The notes under the pieces are model-generated. The model was given only the letters and a program-made list of their open reading frames with translations. It searched no databases and was not told the origin of the DNA. Below, piece by piece: positions 52,286 through 59,976 of a stretch of DNA of 64,000 nt; within the stretch, counting starts at the first letter, position 1; each line of letters opens with the position of its first letter. The DNA comes from Oscillospiraceae bacterium. GTDB lineage: Bacteria > Bacillota > Clostridia > Oscillospirales > CAG-272. A program made the translations under genes and the position numbers. The stretch lies in the NCBI GenBank assembly GCA_003343845.1, contig QAKK01000004.1, forward strand, positions 1 through 64,000. Reading direction: 5' to 3'.

Positions 52286-53266
52286 ATGATTCTTGCAGAC
52301 AAAATTATTCTTCTGCGCAAAAAGGCAGGTTGGTCACAGGAGGAGCTTGCCGAGCAGCTCTCGGTATCGCGCCAGTCCGTGTCCAAATGGGAGGGCGCGC
52401 AGTCCATTCCCGATATGGAGAAGATCGTGCAGATGAGCCGCCTGTTCGGCGTCAGCACGGACTATCTGCTGAAGGACGAAATTGAGGAGAGTACGCCGAC
52501 CACCGATGCAGCGCCCGAAAAGCTGCGCCGCGTGACGATGGAGGATGCGGCGGATTACCTTGCGAAACGCCGCGCGGACGCGCCGAAGATTGCGCTTGCC
52601 ACGATGCTGTGCGTGTTTTCGCCGATCCTTCTCTTGTTTCTCGGCGGTTTTGCGCCGTCACTCGGCATCAGCGAGGGGGCGGCGACGGGCATCGGCATCG
52701 GTGCGCTGCTGCTCTTTGTGGCGATCGCCGTGGCGATCTTTCTTGCCTGCGGATTTCGCGTGAAGAACTATGAATTTCTCGAAAAAGAGGCGTTTGAGAC
52801 CGAATACGGCGTTTCCGGCATGGTGCGCGAGCGGCTGAATGCCTTTGCTGCGACCTATGCGCGGCTCAATATCGTCGGCGTGGTACTCTGCATTCTTGCC
52901 GCCGTGCCGGTGATCCTTGCCGCCTGCATGGGCGCGGAGGATCGGGTCGCGGCGCTGACCGTTTGCCTGCTGTTGTTCTTTGTCGGCTGCGGCTGCTTTG
53001 CCTTCGTGCGCGGCGGCGTGTATCACGGCGCGATGGAACAGCTGCTGGAAGAGGGGGATTACACGCGCGAGCAAAAGAAAAACAGCGGGCTGATCGGTGC
53101 GATCAGCGGCTGCTATTGGCTGATCGTCACCGCGGTGTATTTCTTTGTGACCTTCGGACCGGTCGGCATGACGCCGGATCGCAGCTGGTTCATTTGGGCG
53201 GTCGGCGGCGTCCTTTTCGGCGCGATTATGGCGATCGTCGGCGTGGTGACAAAGAAAAACAGATAA
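52286..53266 (+). CDS. Membrane-anchored XRE-type regulator
   Basis: A 326-residue protein. Residues 1-65 are a Cro/CI helix-turn-helix (KAGWSQEELAEQLSVSRQSVSKWEGAQSIPDMEKI and the FGVSTDYLLKDE end common to Firmicutes XRE proteins). About residues 100-325 carry six hydrophobic segments with short loops. Such one-component membrane regulators are frequent in Clostridia and are thought to respond to envelope conditions; the signal is unknown. GGGAGG fixes the ATG at 52286. Position beside a TetR-ABC exporter operon and a Bce module suggests an envelope-stress role. Confidence 0.85.
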   Translation: MILADKIILLRKKAGWSQEELAEQLSVSRQSVSKWEGAQSIPDMEKIVQMSRLFGVSTDYLLKDEIEESTPTTDAAPEKLRRVTMEDAADYLAKRRADAPKIALATMLCVFSPILLLFLGGFAPSLGISEGAATGIGIGALLLFVAIAVAIFLACGFRVKNYEFLEKEAFETEYGVSGMVRERLNAFAATYARLNIVGVVLCILAAVPVILAACMGAEDRVAALTVCLLLFFVGCGCFAFVRGGVYHGAMEQLLEEGDYTREQKKNSGLIGAISGCYWLIVTAVYFFVTFGPVGMTPDRSWFIWAVGGVLFGAIMAIVGVVTKKNR

Positions 53267-53271
53267 AAAGC

Positions 53272-53304
53272 CAAATGCCCCGCTGCTTGACAGAGGGGCA
53301 TTTG
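53272..53304 (+). terminator. Hairpin after the XRE gene, overlapping the next promoter
   Basis: CAAATGCCCC pairs with GGGGCATTTG. There is no T-run, so termination may be weak. The loop and its flank contain TTGACA, the -35 box of the following gene. Confidence 0.6.
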
Positions 53305-53315
53305 TATGGTATAAT
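53287..53315 (+). promoter_or_regulatory. Consensus promoter of the tetR-exporter operon
   Basis: TTGACA (53287-53292), 17-base spacer, TATAAT (53310-53315) with TGG before it. Confidence 0.9.
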
Positions 53316-53323
53316 AATAACAA

Positions 53324-53351
53324 ATGTTTTATAACCGCGGTTTCGTAACAT
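53324..53351. promoter_or_regulatory. 28-bp palindrome at the transcription start, candidate TetR operator
   Basis: Outer arms ATGTT and AACAT and the inner palindrome AACCGCGGTT share one centre. The site begins about nine bases after the -10 box, where a bound repressor would block the start of transcription. The gene behind it encodes a TetR-family protein, so autorepression is the simplest reading. Confidence 0.65.
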
Positions 53352-53376
53352 CGCGGAAAGAACAGGAGGAGTTATT

Positions 53377-54036
53377 ATGCCGCCGAAACCGAAATATACA
53401 AAAGAAGAGATCATTGCCGCCGCATTTGAACTTGTGCGCGAGGCGGGGAGCGATGCGCTGACCGCCCGCGAGGTCGGAAAACGCCTGTCCACCTCATCAT
53501 CGCCGATCTTCACGGTCTTCCGGGACATGGACGAACTGCGCTGCGCGGTGCGCACGATGGCGAAAGCGCGCTTTGACGGCTATATGGCAGTGGCGGAGAA
53601 CTATGTGCCCGCCTATAAGATGCGCGGGATGCAGTGGGTGAAATTCGCCGCCGAAGAGCCGCAGCTCTTCCGGCTGCTGTTCATGCAGCACGGCGACGGC
53701 GCGGATTTTGACCGTGCAATGAGCGAGATCCCGTTCAGCCGCGAGAGCGACATTGCCATCATTATGCGTGATTATCATGCGTCCCGTGAGGCGGCGGCGC
53801 ATCTGTTCCGGCAGATGTGGACCTATACCTACGGGCTGTGCGCGCTCTGCGCCGCCGGGGTCTGCACCTTCACCGAGGCGGAGATCGCCACGCAGCTCGG
53901 CGAGATCTTCCGCGGCATGATCTATGTGCTGCAGCATGCCGACAGCGCGGTCACGGGCGTGCGACCGATCGAGCGCGGCAGCGCCGAATCCGAAAAAATC
54001 GAAAAAGAACATCCCAATCTCGGCGAAAAACGGTAA
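53377..54036 (+). CDS. TetR/AcrR-family transcriptional regulator
   Basis: A 219-residue regulator with an N-terminal helix-turn-helix (about residues 8-55: YTKEEIIAAAFELVREAGSDALTAREVGKRL, then a SSSPIFTVFRDMDEL recognition region) and a helical C-terminal ligand domain of the WHG/DUF type. The tail (SAESEKIEKEHPNLGEKR) is charged and probably disordered. GAGGAG precedes the ATG. Thirty-nine bases separate it from a DUF4097 lipoprotein and the ABC exporter genes, which it probably controls together with itself through the palindrome at 53324. Confidence 0.85.
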   Translation: MPPKPKYTKEEIIAAAFELVREAGSDALTAREVGKRLSTSSSPIFTVFRDMDELRCAVRTMAKARFDGYMAVAENYVPAYKMRGMQWVKFAAEEPQLFRLLFMQHGDGADFDRAMSEIPFSRESDIAIIMRDYHASREAAAHLFRQMWTYTYGLCALCAAGVCTFTEAEIATQLGEIFRGMIYVLQHADSAVTGVRPIERGSAESEKIEKEHPNLGEKR

Positions 54037-54075
54037 AGCGCGGCGTTATATCTCCCGTACGGAGGAAATATCTAT

Positions 54076-54963
54076 ATGAAAACAATACGAAGAATCGGGC
54101 TTTTTCTGCTTGCGGCAGTGCTCTGCACATTCTTTTCCGGTTGTGTGCCGCTCGGCAGGATGGCTGTTGAAAGAATGGAGGAGAGCATCATGGACTACAA
54201 GGACGCAATGACCTTTGCGGCGGGGAATTTCACATATGCCGCATCCGAGGTGCGGCGCGTCTCGGTCAGCTGGGTCGGCGGCAGTGTGAAGCTGGAGAAG
54301 GGCGCGGGGGACACCCTGCGTGCCGATGAGAGCGGCATGCTTTCCGTGCCGCAGCAGATGCACTGGCGCATCAAGGACGGCACGCTTGAGATCATGTACT
54401 GCGCATCGAGCTATGCCGGACGTTTCCCGTTGGATGCCAAGGCGCTCACGCTGGAGATCCCGGCAGGGGCGGACATCACGGTGCGCAGCGTGAGCGCGCC
54501 TGTGCGCGGCGACGCGCTCAGTTTTGGCGATCTGACCGTTTCCACGGTGTCCGGCGCGATCGGGCTTGCGGATGTGACGGCTGCCGACCTGCGTTTTGGC
54601 AGCACCTCGGGCAGGATCGATCTTGCGGGCGAGACCCGGGCGGACGCCCTGCATGCGGATACGGTCTCAGGCGCGGTTGACGCAGAACAGCTTGCCGCGC
54701 GGACGGTAAATGTATCGACGGTTTCGGGCGGTGTGAAGCTTGGGCTTGCCGCCGCAGCGGATGTGGACATTGACACGACCAGCGGCGCCGTCCGACTGAC
54801 CGTCCCGACGACGATCGGCGCGACCTTCTGCTATAAGACGGTCAGCGGCAGCCTGCATTGCGACGACTACCGCGTGAAGGGCGGCACATCCGTCTTCGGA
54901 GAGGGCGGCTGCACCGCCGCAGTCTCCACCGTCAGCGGCAGCCTTACCGTCACGGATCGATAA
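54076..54963 (+). CDS. DUF4097-type beta-helical lipoprotein
   Basis: A 295-residue protein with a lipoprotein signal ending in FSGC (Cys23 as anchor). The mature part repeats the VSTVSGAI / TTSGAV / TVSGSL pattern about every 20 residues from residue 140 to the end, the mark of the DUF4097 (putative adhesin or anti-sigma-associated) family with a right-handed beta-helical fold. Its work is unknown; relatives sit near PspC, ABC exporters and envelope-stress regulators, as here. CGGAGGAA precedes the ATG. Second gene of the TetR operon. Confidence 0.85.
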   Translation: MKTIRRIGLFLLAAVLCTFFSGCVPLGRMAVERMEESIMDYKDAMTFAAGNFTYAASEVRRVSVSWVGGSVKLEKGAGDTLRADESGMLSVPQQMHWRIKDGTLEIMYCASSYAGRFPLDAKALTLEIPAGADITVRSVSAPVRGDALSFGDLTVSTVSGAIGLADVTAADLRFGSTSGRIDLAGETRADALHADTVSGAVDAEQLAARTVNVSTVSGGVKLGLAAAADVDIDTTSGAVRLTVPTTIGATFCYKTVSGSLHCDDYRVKGGTSVFGEGGCTAAVSTVSGSLTVTDR

Positions 54964-54990
54964 GAAAAATAAATTTTTACGGAGAAAATT

Positions 54991-55698
54991 ATGCTGTATA
55001 TTGAACATCTGACGAAAACCTACGGTGACAAAAAAGCGGTGGACGACCTGTCGCTCCACATCGCGCCCGGCGAAATCTACGGCTTCATCGGGCACAACGG
55101 CGCGGGCAAGACCACCACGCTCAAGGCGGTGGTCGGTATCCTTGCCTATGACACAGGCGAGATCACGGTCGGCGGTATTTCGCAAAAGCATGACCCGCTT
55201 GCCTGCAAAAAGCAGATCGCCTACATCCCCGACAACCCGGATCTGTACGACTTCATGTCGGGTATCAAATATCTGAACTTCATTGCAGACGTCTTCGGCG
55301 TGTCCGCCGAGGACCGCGCGGCGCGCATCCGGAAATACGCCGACTTGTTTGAGCTGACCGGCGACCTTGCACAGCCGATCTCGGCGTATTCGCACGGCAT
55401 GAAGCAGAAGCTGGCGATCATCGCGGCATGGCTGCACGCGCCGCGCCTCGTCATCATGGATGAACCGTTTGTCGGGCTTGACCCGAAGGCGGCGCATATC
55501 CTCAAGGGCATGATGCGCGAACTGTGCGACGAAGGCGGCGCGATCTTCTTCTCCACTCACGTCCTCGAGGTTGCGGAAAAGCTCTGCGACAAGGTTGCCA
55601 TCATCAAGGGCGGCAAACTGATCCGCTCCGGCACGATGGAGGAGGTCAAGGGCGACGACAGCCTGGAAGAAGTCTTCCTCGAACTGGAGGGTGAATGA
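54991..55698 (+). CDS. ABC exporter ATP-binding protein
   Basis: A 235-residue ATPase of the ABC-2 exporter type. Walker A GHNGAGKTT is at 34-42; the signature YSHGMKQKL near 134 lacks the usual Gly-Gly, as is common in the bacitracin/sodium exporter subgroup; Walker B LVIMDEP is near 152 and the FFSTHVLEVAEKLC switch near 187. It overlaps the permease gene by ATGA. Substrate unknown; cationic peptides or lipids are guesses from context. Confidence 0.88.
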   Translation: MLYIEHLTKTYGDKKAVDDLSLHIAPGEIYGFIGHNGAGKTTTLKAVVGILAYDTGEITVGGISQKHDPLACKKQIAYIPDNPDLYDFMSGIKYLNFIADVFGVSAEDRAARIRKYADLFELTGDLAQPISAYSHGMKQKLAIIAAWLHAPRLVIMDEPFVGLDPKAAHILKGMMRELCDEGGAIFFSTHVLEVAEKLCDKVAIIKGGKLIRSGTMEEVKGDDSLEEVFLELEGE

Positions 55699-57296
55699 TG
55701 CTCGGCACACTTCTTAAAAAGGAACTCTATGAGCTGAACCGCAGCTTTTTCTACGATGCCAAAAAAGGCAAAATGCGCTCGAAGGGCGCGGCGGCGCTCT
55801 ACATTGCGCTGTATGCGCTGCTCGTGGTCGGGGTGCTCGGCAGCATTTTCACAATGCTCGCCTTCACGCTCGGCGCGGCGCTTGTACCGGCGGGCTACGG
55901 CTGGCTGTATTTTCTCCTCTTCTCGCTGATGGCGACGGCGCTCGGCGTGTTCGGCAGCGTGTTCAACACCTTCTCGGGGCTGTACATGGCGAAGGACAAT
56001 GATCTGCTTCTGTCCATGCCGATCCCGGTGCGGTATATCCTCACATCCCGCCTGCTCGGCACATATCTGCTCGGGTTGATGTTTTCGGGCATCATTCTCA
56101 TCCCGGGCGCCGTGGTATATTTCTTCTTTGCAAAGCCCACGGCGGGGTCGATCCTCGGCGCAGTCTGGCTGGTGGCGCTCATTTCGCTTCTCGTACTGGT
56201 GCTGACCTGTGCGTTCGGCTTTGTCGTGGCGAAGATCAGCGTCAAGCTGAAGAACAAGAGCTTTCTCACGGTGCTGATCTCGCTTGTCTTCTTCGGCGCG
56301 TACTACTTCTTCTATTTCCGCGCAAGTACCATAATCAATGCGCTGATCGAGAATATGACGACTGTCGGCGATGCGCTCCGCGGCAATGCCTATCCGCTCT
56401 ATCTGATCGGTCGCGTCGGCGAAGGCGACGGCATGGCGACGCTCATCGTCACTGCGGCAGTCCTCGCGCTCACGGCGCTGACCTACCTGCTGCTCGAGCG
56501 CAGTTTCATTGCCATCGCCACGGCGAAGGGCGGCACGGCAAAGGCGCGCTACAGAGAGCGTGCCGCCGTGCGCCGCACGCCCGCGCGCGCGATGCTGGCA
56601 AAGGAGTTTGCCCGCTTCACCTCCAGCCCGAGCTATATGCTCAACTGCGGGCTCGGCACGCTGATGCTGCCTATCGCCGCTGTGTACCTGCTGATTCGCT
56701 GTGAGACGGTGCGCGATGTGGTTTCCTCGTGGTTTGCGTGGGACACCGACTTTCCCGCCGCGATTGCCATCGGCTGCATCTGCGCTCTCGCGTCCATGAA
56801 CGATATGGCAACGCCGAGCGTTTCGCTGGAGGGGAAGAACCTCTGGATTGCGCAGTCGCTGCCCGTGCACCCGTGGACGGCGCTTCGCGCAAAGCTCGCG
56901 GTGCAGCTGATTCTGACGGCACCGCCGGTGCTGTTTGCATCGGTATCTGCGCTGTTTGTTCTGCGCCCGTCACTTGCCGCATCGGTTGCCGTCGTGGTGC
57001 TGCCGTTGCTCTATGTACTGCTTTCGGCGCTGTTCGGGCTGATGCTCGGCGTGCGGAATGCCAACCTCGTCTGGACAAATGAGATCATCCCGATCAAGCA
57101 GAGCGTCAGCGTGATGCTTGCGCTCTTGTCGGGCTGGGGCTATGCTGCGGTTTTTGTCCTTGGGGTCTTGTTCCTTGGTGCGTTTGTGTCGGTTCCCGTC
57201 TTTGCGGCGGTGTTTGCCGTGCTGACGGCGGCGCTCTGCATCCTGCTTTACCGCTGGCTGCGCACGCGCGGTGCGGCACGCTTTGCTGCGCTTTAA
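55695..57296 (+). CDS. ABC-2-type exporter permease, large
   Basis: A 533-residue polytopic protein with about 12 hydrophobic segments arranged as two similar halves, each beginning with a Lys/Glu-rich cytoplasmic start (LLKKELYELNRS and AMLAKEFARFTSSPSYML). This duplicated layout is that of the 'putative ABC exporter' family rather than the usual six-helix ABC-2 half. DNDLLLSMPIP and LEGKNLWIAQSLPV are matching motifs of the two halves. With the preceding ATPase it should form a complete exporter. The operon ends at a terminator 14 bases downstream. Confidence 0.85.
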   Translation: MMLGTLLKKELYELNRSFFYDAKKGKMRSKGAAALYIALYALLVVGVLGSIFTMLAFTLGAALVPAGYGWLYFLLFSLMATALGVFGSVFNTFSGLYMAKDNDLLLSMPIPVRYILTSRLLGTYLLGLMFSGIILIPGAVVYFFFAKPTAGSILGAVWLVALISLLVLVLTCAFGFVVAKISVKLKNKSFLTVLISLVFFGAYYFFYFRASTIINALIENMTTVGDALRGNAYPLYLIGRVGEGDGMATLIVTAAVLALTALTYLLLERSFIAIATAKGGTAKARYRERAAVRRTPARAMLAKEFARFTSSPSYMLNCGLGTLMLPIAAVYLLIRCETVRDVVSSWFAWDTDFPAAIAIGCICALASMNDMATPSVSLEGKNLWIAQSLPVHPWTALRAKLAVQLILTAPPVLFASVSALFVLRPSLAASVAVVVLPLLYVLLSALFGLMLGVRNANLVWTNEIIPIKQSVSVMLALLSGWGYAAVFVLGVLFLGAFVSVPVFAAVFAVLTAALCILLYRWLRTRGAARFAAL

Positions 57297-57309
57297 TCAA
57301 ATCTTAATC

Positions 57310-57350
57310 GGTTGGGGTCGGGCAAGCGCTTGACCCCAACCTCCTTTTTT
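57310..57350 (+). terminator. Terminator of the exporter operon
   Basis: GGTTGGGGTC pairs with GACCCCAACC, then TCCTTTTTT. Its right arm contains the -35 box of the next promoter. Confidence 0.9.
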
Positions 57351-57358
57351 GCTATAAT
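57330..57358 (+). promoter_or_regulatory. Promoter of the Bce-type two-component genes
   Basis: TTGACC (57330-57335), 17-base spacer, TATAAT (57353-57358). Confidence 0.82.
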
Positions 57359-57378
57359 ACCCTCGATTGACAAGGGTA
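57358..57378. repeat. Third copy of the terminal repeat seen at the window start
   Basis: TACCCT-N9-AGGGTA; 20 of 21 bases match the inverted repeats at 1-21 and 256-276. It sits at the transcription start of the response-regulator gene, so it could be a solo end of a mobile element or a shared regulatory site. Confidence 0.6.
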
Positions 57379-57409
57379 AATACAGACAAACCCACATCGG
57401 AGGAACGCT

Positions 57410-58081
57410 ATGTACAAACTGCTGATCATCGAGGACGACGCTGCCATTGCCGGGGCGATCGCGGCGCTTGCCGCGTCGTGGGAGATGGAGACGCACATCG
57501 TCTCGGACTTCCGCGCCGTCCTCACCGAATACGCCGCTTTCTCGCCGCACATCGTACTCGTGGACATTTCGCTGCCCTTCTTCAGCGGCTACCACTGGTG
57601 CGCCGAGCTGCGGAAGCTCTCGAACGTGCCGATCGTGTTCATTTCCTCCGCATCGGACGGGATGAACATTGTCACGGCGATGGAGATGGGCGCGGACGAC
57701 TTCGTTGCCAAGCCCTTTGACGGCAGTGTGCTGATGGCAAAGCTGCGCGCCCTCCTGCGCCGCAGCTATGACCTTGCGCCGCAGGCGGCGTTCCTCACCC
57801 ATCGCGGCGCCATGCTCGATACGGGCAGCGAGACCCTGACCTACGCGGGCGAAAAGGTGGAGCTGACAAAGAACGAATACCGCATCCTTGCCTGCCTCCT
57901 TGAAAACAAGGGCAAGGTCGTCAGCCGCGAGCGGCTGATGGAGCGCCTGTGGGAGACTGATGCCTTTGTGGATGAGAACACGCTGACCGTCAACGTGGCG
58001 CGCCTGCGCAAGAAGCTGGACGCGGCGGGGCTTGCCGCGTTTATCACCACCAAATTCGGCGTCGGCTACATGATACAGTGA
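57410..58081 (+). CDS. OmpR-family response regulator (BceR-like)
   Basis: A 223-residue regulator. The receiver domain (about 1-115) has the acidic pair EDDA, phospho-acceptor Asp in LVDISLP near 51, and the Lys in DDFVAKPF near 102. The C-terminal winged helix (about 130-223) reads LTKNEYRILACLLENKGKVVSRERLMERLW. It matches the BceR branch that responds to peptide antibiotics. The stop overlaps an alternative start of the kinase gene. A TTACA-N4-TGTAA site downstream, before the ABC genes, is its expected target. Confidence 0.92.
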   Translation: MYKLLIIEDDAAIAGAIAALAASWEMETHIVSDFRAVLTEYAAFSPHIVLVDISLPFFSGYHWCAELRKLSNVPIVFISSASDGMNIVTAMEMGADDFVAKPFDGSVLMAKLRALLRRSYDLAPQAAFLTHRGAMLDTGSETLTYAGEKVELTKNEYRILACLLENKGKVVSRERLMERLWETDAFVDENTLTVNVARLRKKLDAAGLAAFITTKFGVGYMIQ

Positions 58082-58110
58082 AAAAAGAAGAGAGAAAAAG
58101 GAAGAAAGAG

Positions 58111-59109
58111 ATGGACGGAGAGCGGATCTTTTCCAAATGGCTGCGGTCGCGCGGCGGCGTGATTGCCGCCTGCCTTGCGTTTGCGGGGCTGCTTGCGGCA
58201 TCCTTTTACCTCTATCGGCTGCCGCTCCTTGCCGTGCTGTACCCGTCCGGGCTGTGCACGGCGCTCGGGCTGCTGCTTCTGGCGCTGGACTATGCGCGCA
58301 CGGCGCGGCAGCATGAGGCATACCTGCGTCTGCATGCGCCTGCCGCTGCGCGGCAGAGCGCGCTGCCGCCCCCCGGGACGGTGGAAGAGGCGGATGCCGC
58401 GGCGGTGATCACCCGCCTGCGGCAGGAGCTGACCAACGCCGAGGACGCAGCACAGCGCCGCTATGACAACATGGTTGAATACTACACACTCTGGGCACAC
58501 CAGATCAAAACGCCGCTTGCCGCCATGCGGCTGACCCTGTCCGGCGAGGACAGTCCTGCGGCGCGGACACTCGGCGTGGAGCTTGCCCGCACCGAGCGGT
58601 ACGTGGATATGGTGATGACCTATCTGCGGCTCGACGGCGCGAAGGGGGATTATGTGTTCCGCGAGACGGCGGTCGATCCGCTCGTGCGCGAGGCGGTCAA
58701 ACGCTTTTCGGGCGAGTTCATCGCAAAGCACCTCAAGGTGGAGATTGTCGAGAGCGGCATCGTGGCGGTCACGGATGCAAAATGGCTCTCCTTTGTGCTC
58801 GAACAGCTGCTCTCCAACGCGCTTAAATACACGCACACGGGCGGCGTGCGCATTTGGTCGCCCGAACCCGGCAAGCTCTCGATCGGGGACAGCGGCATCG
58901 GCATCGCGCCCGAGGATCTGCCGCGCATCTTTGAGCGGGGCTATACGGGCGGGAGCGGACGCACCGACGCGCATTCCAGCGGCATCGGGCTGTATCTCTG
59001 CCGCCGCGTGTGCGGTCTGCTCGGCGTCGGACTCACGGCGACCTCGGCGGTCGGTGTCGGCACGACGGTGACGCTGGATTTCACGCAAAGAAGACCACGG
59101 ATCGAATAA
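58111..59109 (+). CDS. Intramembrane-sensing histidine kinase (BceS-like)
   Basis: A 332-residue kinase. Two membrane helices (about residues 14-34 and 38-57) are joined by only a few residues, so it cannot sense outside ligands itself, as is typical of BceS, which senses through its ABC partner. The phospho-acceptor His lies in YYTLWAHQIKTPLAAM near 130; the ATPase domain shows the N box EQLLSNALKYT near 237, GIGIAPEDLPRIFERGY and SGIGLYLCRR. The ATG at 58111 follows AAAGGAAG; a GTG 11 codons earlier overlaps the regulator stop and is an alternative. Confidence 0.9.
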   Translation: MDGERIFSKWLRSRGGVIAACLAFAGLLAASFYLYRLPLLAVLYPSGLCTALGLLLLALDYARTARQHEAYLRLHAPAAARQSALPPPGTVEEADAAAVITRLRQELTNAEDAAQRRYDNMVEYYTLWAHQIKTPLAAMRLTLSGEDSPAARTLGVELARTERYVDMVMTYLRLDGAKGDYVFRETAVDPLVREAVKRFSGEFIAKHLKVEIVESGIVAVTDAKWLSFVLEQLLSNALKYTHTGGVRIWSPEPGKLSIGDSGIGIAPEDLPRIFERGYTGGSGRTDAHSSGIGLYLCRRVCGLLGVGLTATSAVGVGTTVTLDFTQRRPRIE

Positions 59110-59111
59110 AT

Positions 59112-59127
59112 CTTACAAAACTGTAAG
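59112..59127. promoter_or_regulatory. BceR-type binding site
   Basis: CTTACA-AAAC-TGTAAG, containing TTACA-N4-TGTAA, which fits the TNACA-N4-TGTAA consensus described for BceR-like regulators. It lies just after the kinase stop and 54 bases before the -10 box of the transporter genes. Confidence 0.75.
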
Positions 59128-59132
59128 AAACG

Positions 59133-59175
59133 GGCGGGAAATGTAAGCCGAAACGATGGCGGAACATTTCCCGCC
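59133..59175 (+). promoter_or_regulatory. 12-bp hairpin between the BceR site and the transporter promoter
   Basis: GGCGGGAAATGT (59133-59144) pairs perfectly with ACATTTCCCGCC (59164-59175). It may end the kinase transcript, though only a short T-run follows, or be part of the control region. Confidence 0.5.
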
Positions 59176-59177
59176 TT

Positions 59178-59186
59178 TGCTACAAT
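59178..59186 (+). promoter_or_regulatory. Promoter -10 of the Bce transporter genes
   Basis: TGCTACAAT at 59178-59186 without a recognisable -35, as expected for an activator-dependent promoter. Confidence 0.55.
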
Positions 59187-59211
59187 AGAGACATAAACGG
59201 AGGAATTATTC

Positions 59212-59976
59212 ATGTATATGCTTGAAGTCAACAATCTGAAAAAAGTTTATGTCCAGCGTTTCGGCGGCGGCAGCGTGGAGGCGCTGAAGAACGTCACCTT
59301 CAAGGTCGATGCGGGCGAATACGTCGCCGTGATGGGCGAATCCGGCTCGGGAAAGACCACGCTGCTGAATATTTTGGCGGCGCTCGATAAGCCGACAGGC
59401 GGCAGCGTGGTGCTGGACGGCAAGGAACTTTCCGCCGTCGGCGATGCGGCGCTTGCCGCCTTCCGCCGAGACAACCTCGGCTTTGTCTTTCAGGATTTCA
59501 ACCTGCTGGACACGCTGACGGTGGAGGACAACATCTATCTGCCGCTCGTGCTGGCGGGGAAGAAGTACCCGGAGATGAACGGGCGCATGCTGCCGGTGGC
59601 GGGACGTCTCGGCATCACCGACATCCTCAAGAAGTACCCCTACGAGATTTCGGGCGGGCAGAAGCAGCGCTGCGCGGTCGCCCGCGCGCTGATCACCGCG
59701 CCGAAGCTGGTGCTTGCCGACGAGCCGACCGGCGCGCTGGATTCCAAGGCGACCGATGAGCTTCTGCGCCTGTTCGGCGAGATCAACCGCCTAGGGCAGA
59801 CCATCCTGATGGTGACGCACTCGGTGCGCGCGGCGAGCACGGCGGGGCGCGTGCTCTTCATCCGGGACGGCGAGGTGTTCCACCAGCTCTACCGCGGCGA
59901 CGGCAGCGACGAGCAGTTCTACCGCCGCATCAGCGATACGCTGACGCTGCTGGCTGCGGGAGGAAAAGCCGAATGA
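59212..59976 (+). CDS. BceA-type antimicrobial-peptide ABC transporter ATPase
   Basis: A 254-residue ATPase of the MacB/BceA class. Walker A GESGSGKTT is at 42-50, Q-loop VFQDFNLLDTLTVEDN near 91-106, signature ISGGQKQR near 145, Walker B LVLADEPTGALDS near 164, and the MVTHS switch near 202. It lacks importer-type extra domains. The stop overlaps the permease gene by ATGA. With it and the two-component genes it makes a peptide-sensing and detoxifying module. CGGAGGA precedes the start. Confidence 0.92.
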   Translation: MYMLEVNNLKKVYVQRFGGGSVEALKNVTFKVDAGEYVAVMGESGSGKTTLLNILAALDKPTGGSVVLDGKELSAVGDAALAAFRRDNLGFVFQDFNLLDTLTVEDNIYLPLVLAGKKYPEMNGRMLPVAGRLGITDILKKYPYEISGGQKQRCAVARALITAPKLVLADEPTGALDSKATDELLRLFGEINRLGQTILMVTHSVRAASTAGRVLFIRDGEVFHQLYRGDGSDEQFYRRISDTLTLLAAGGKAE

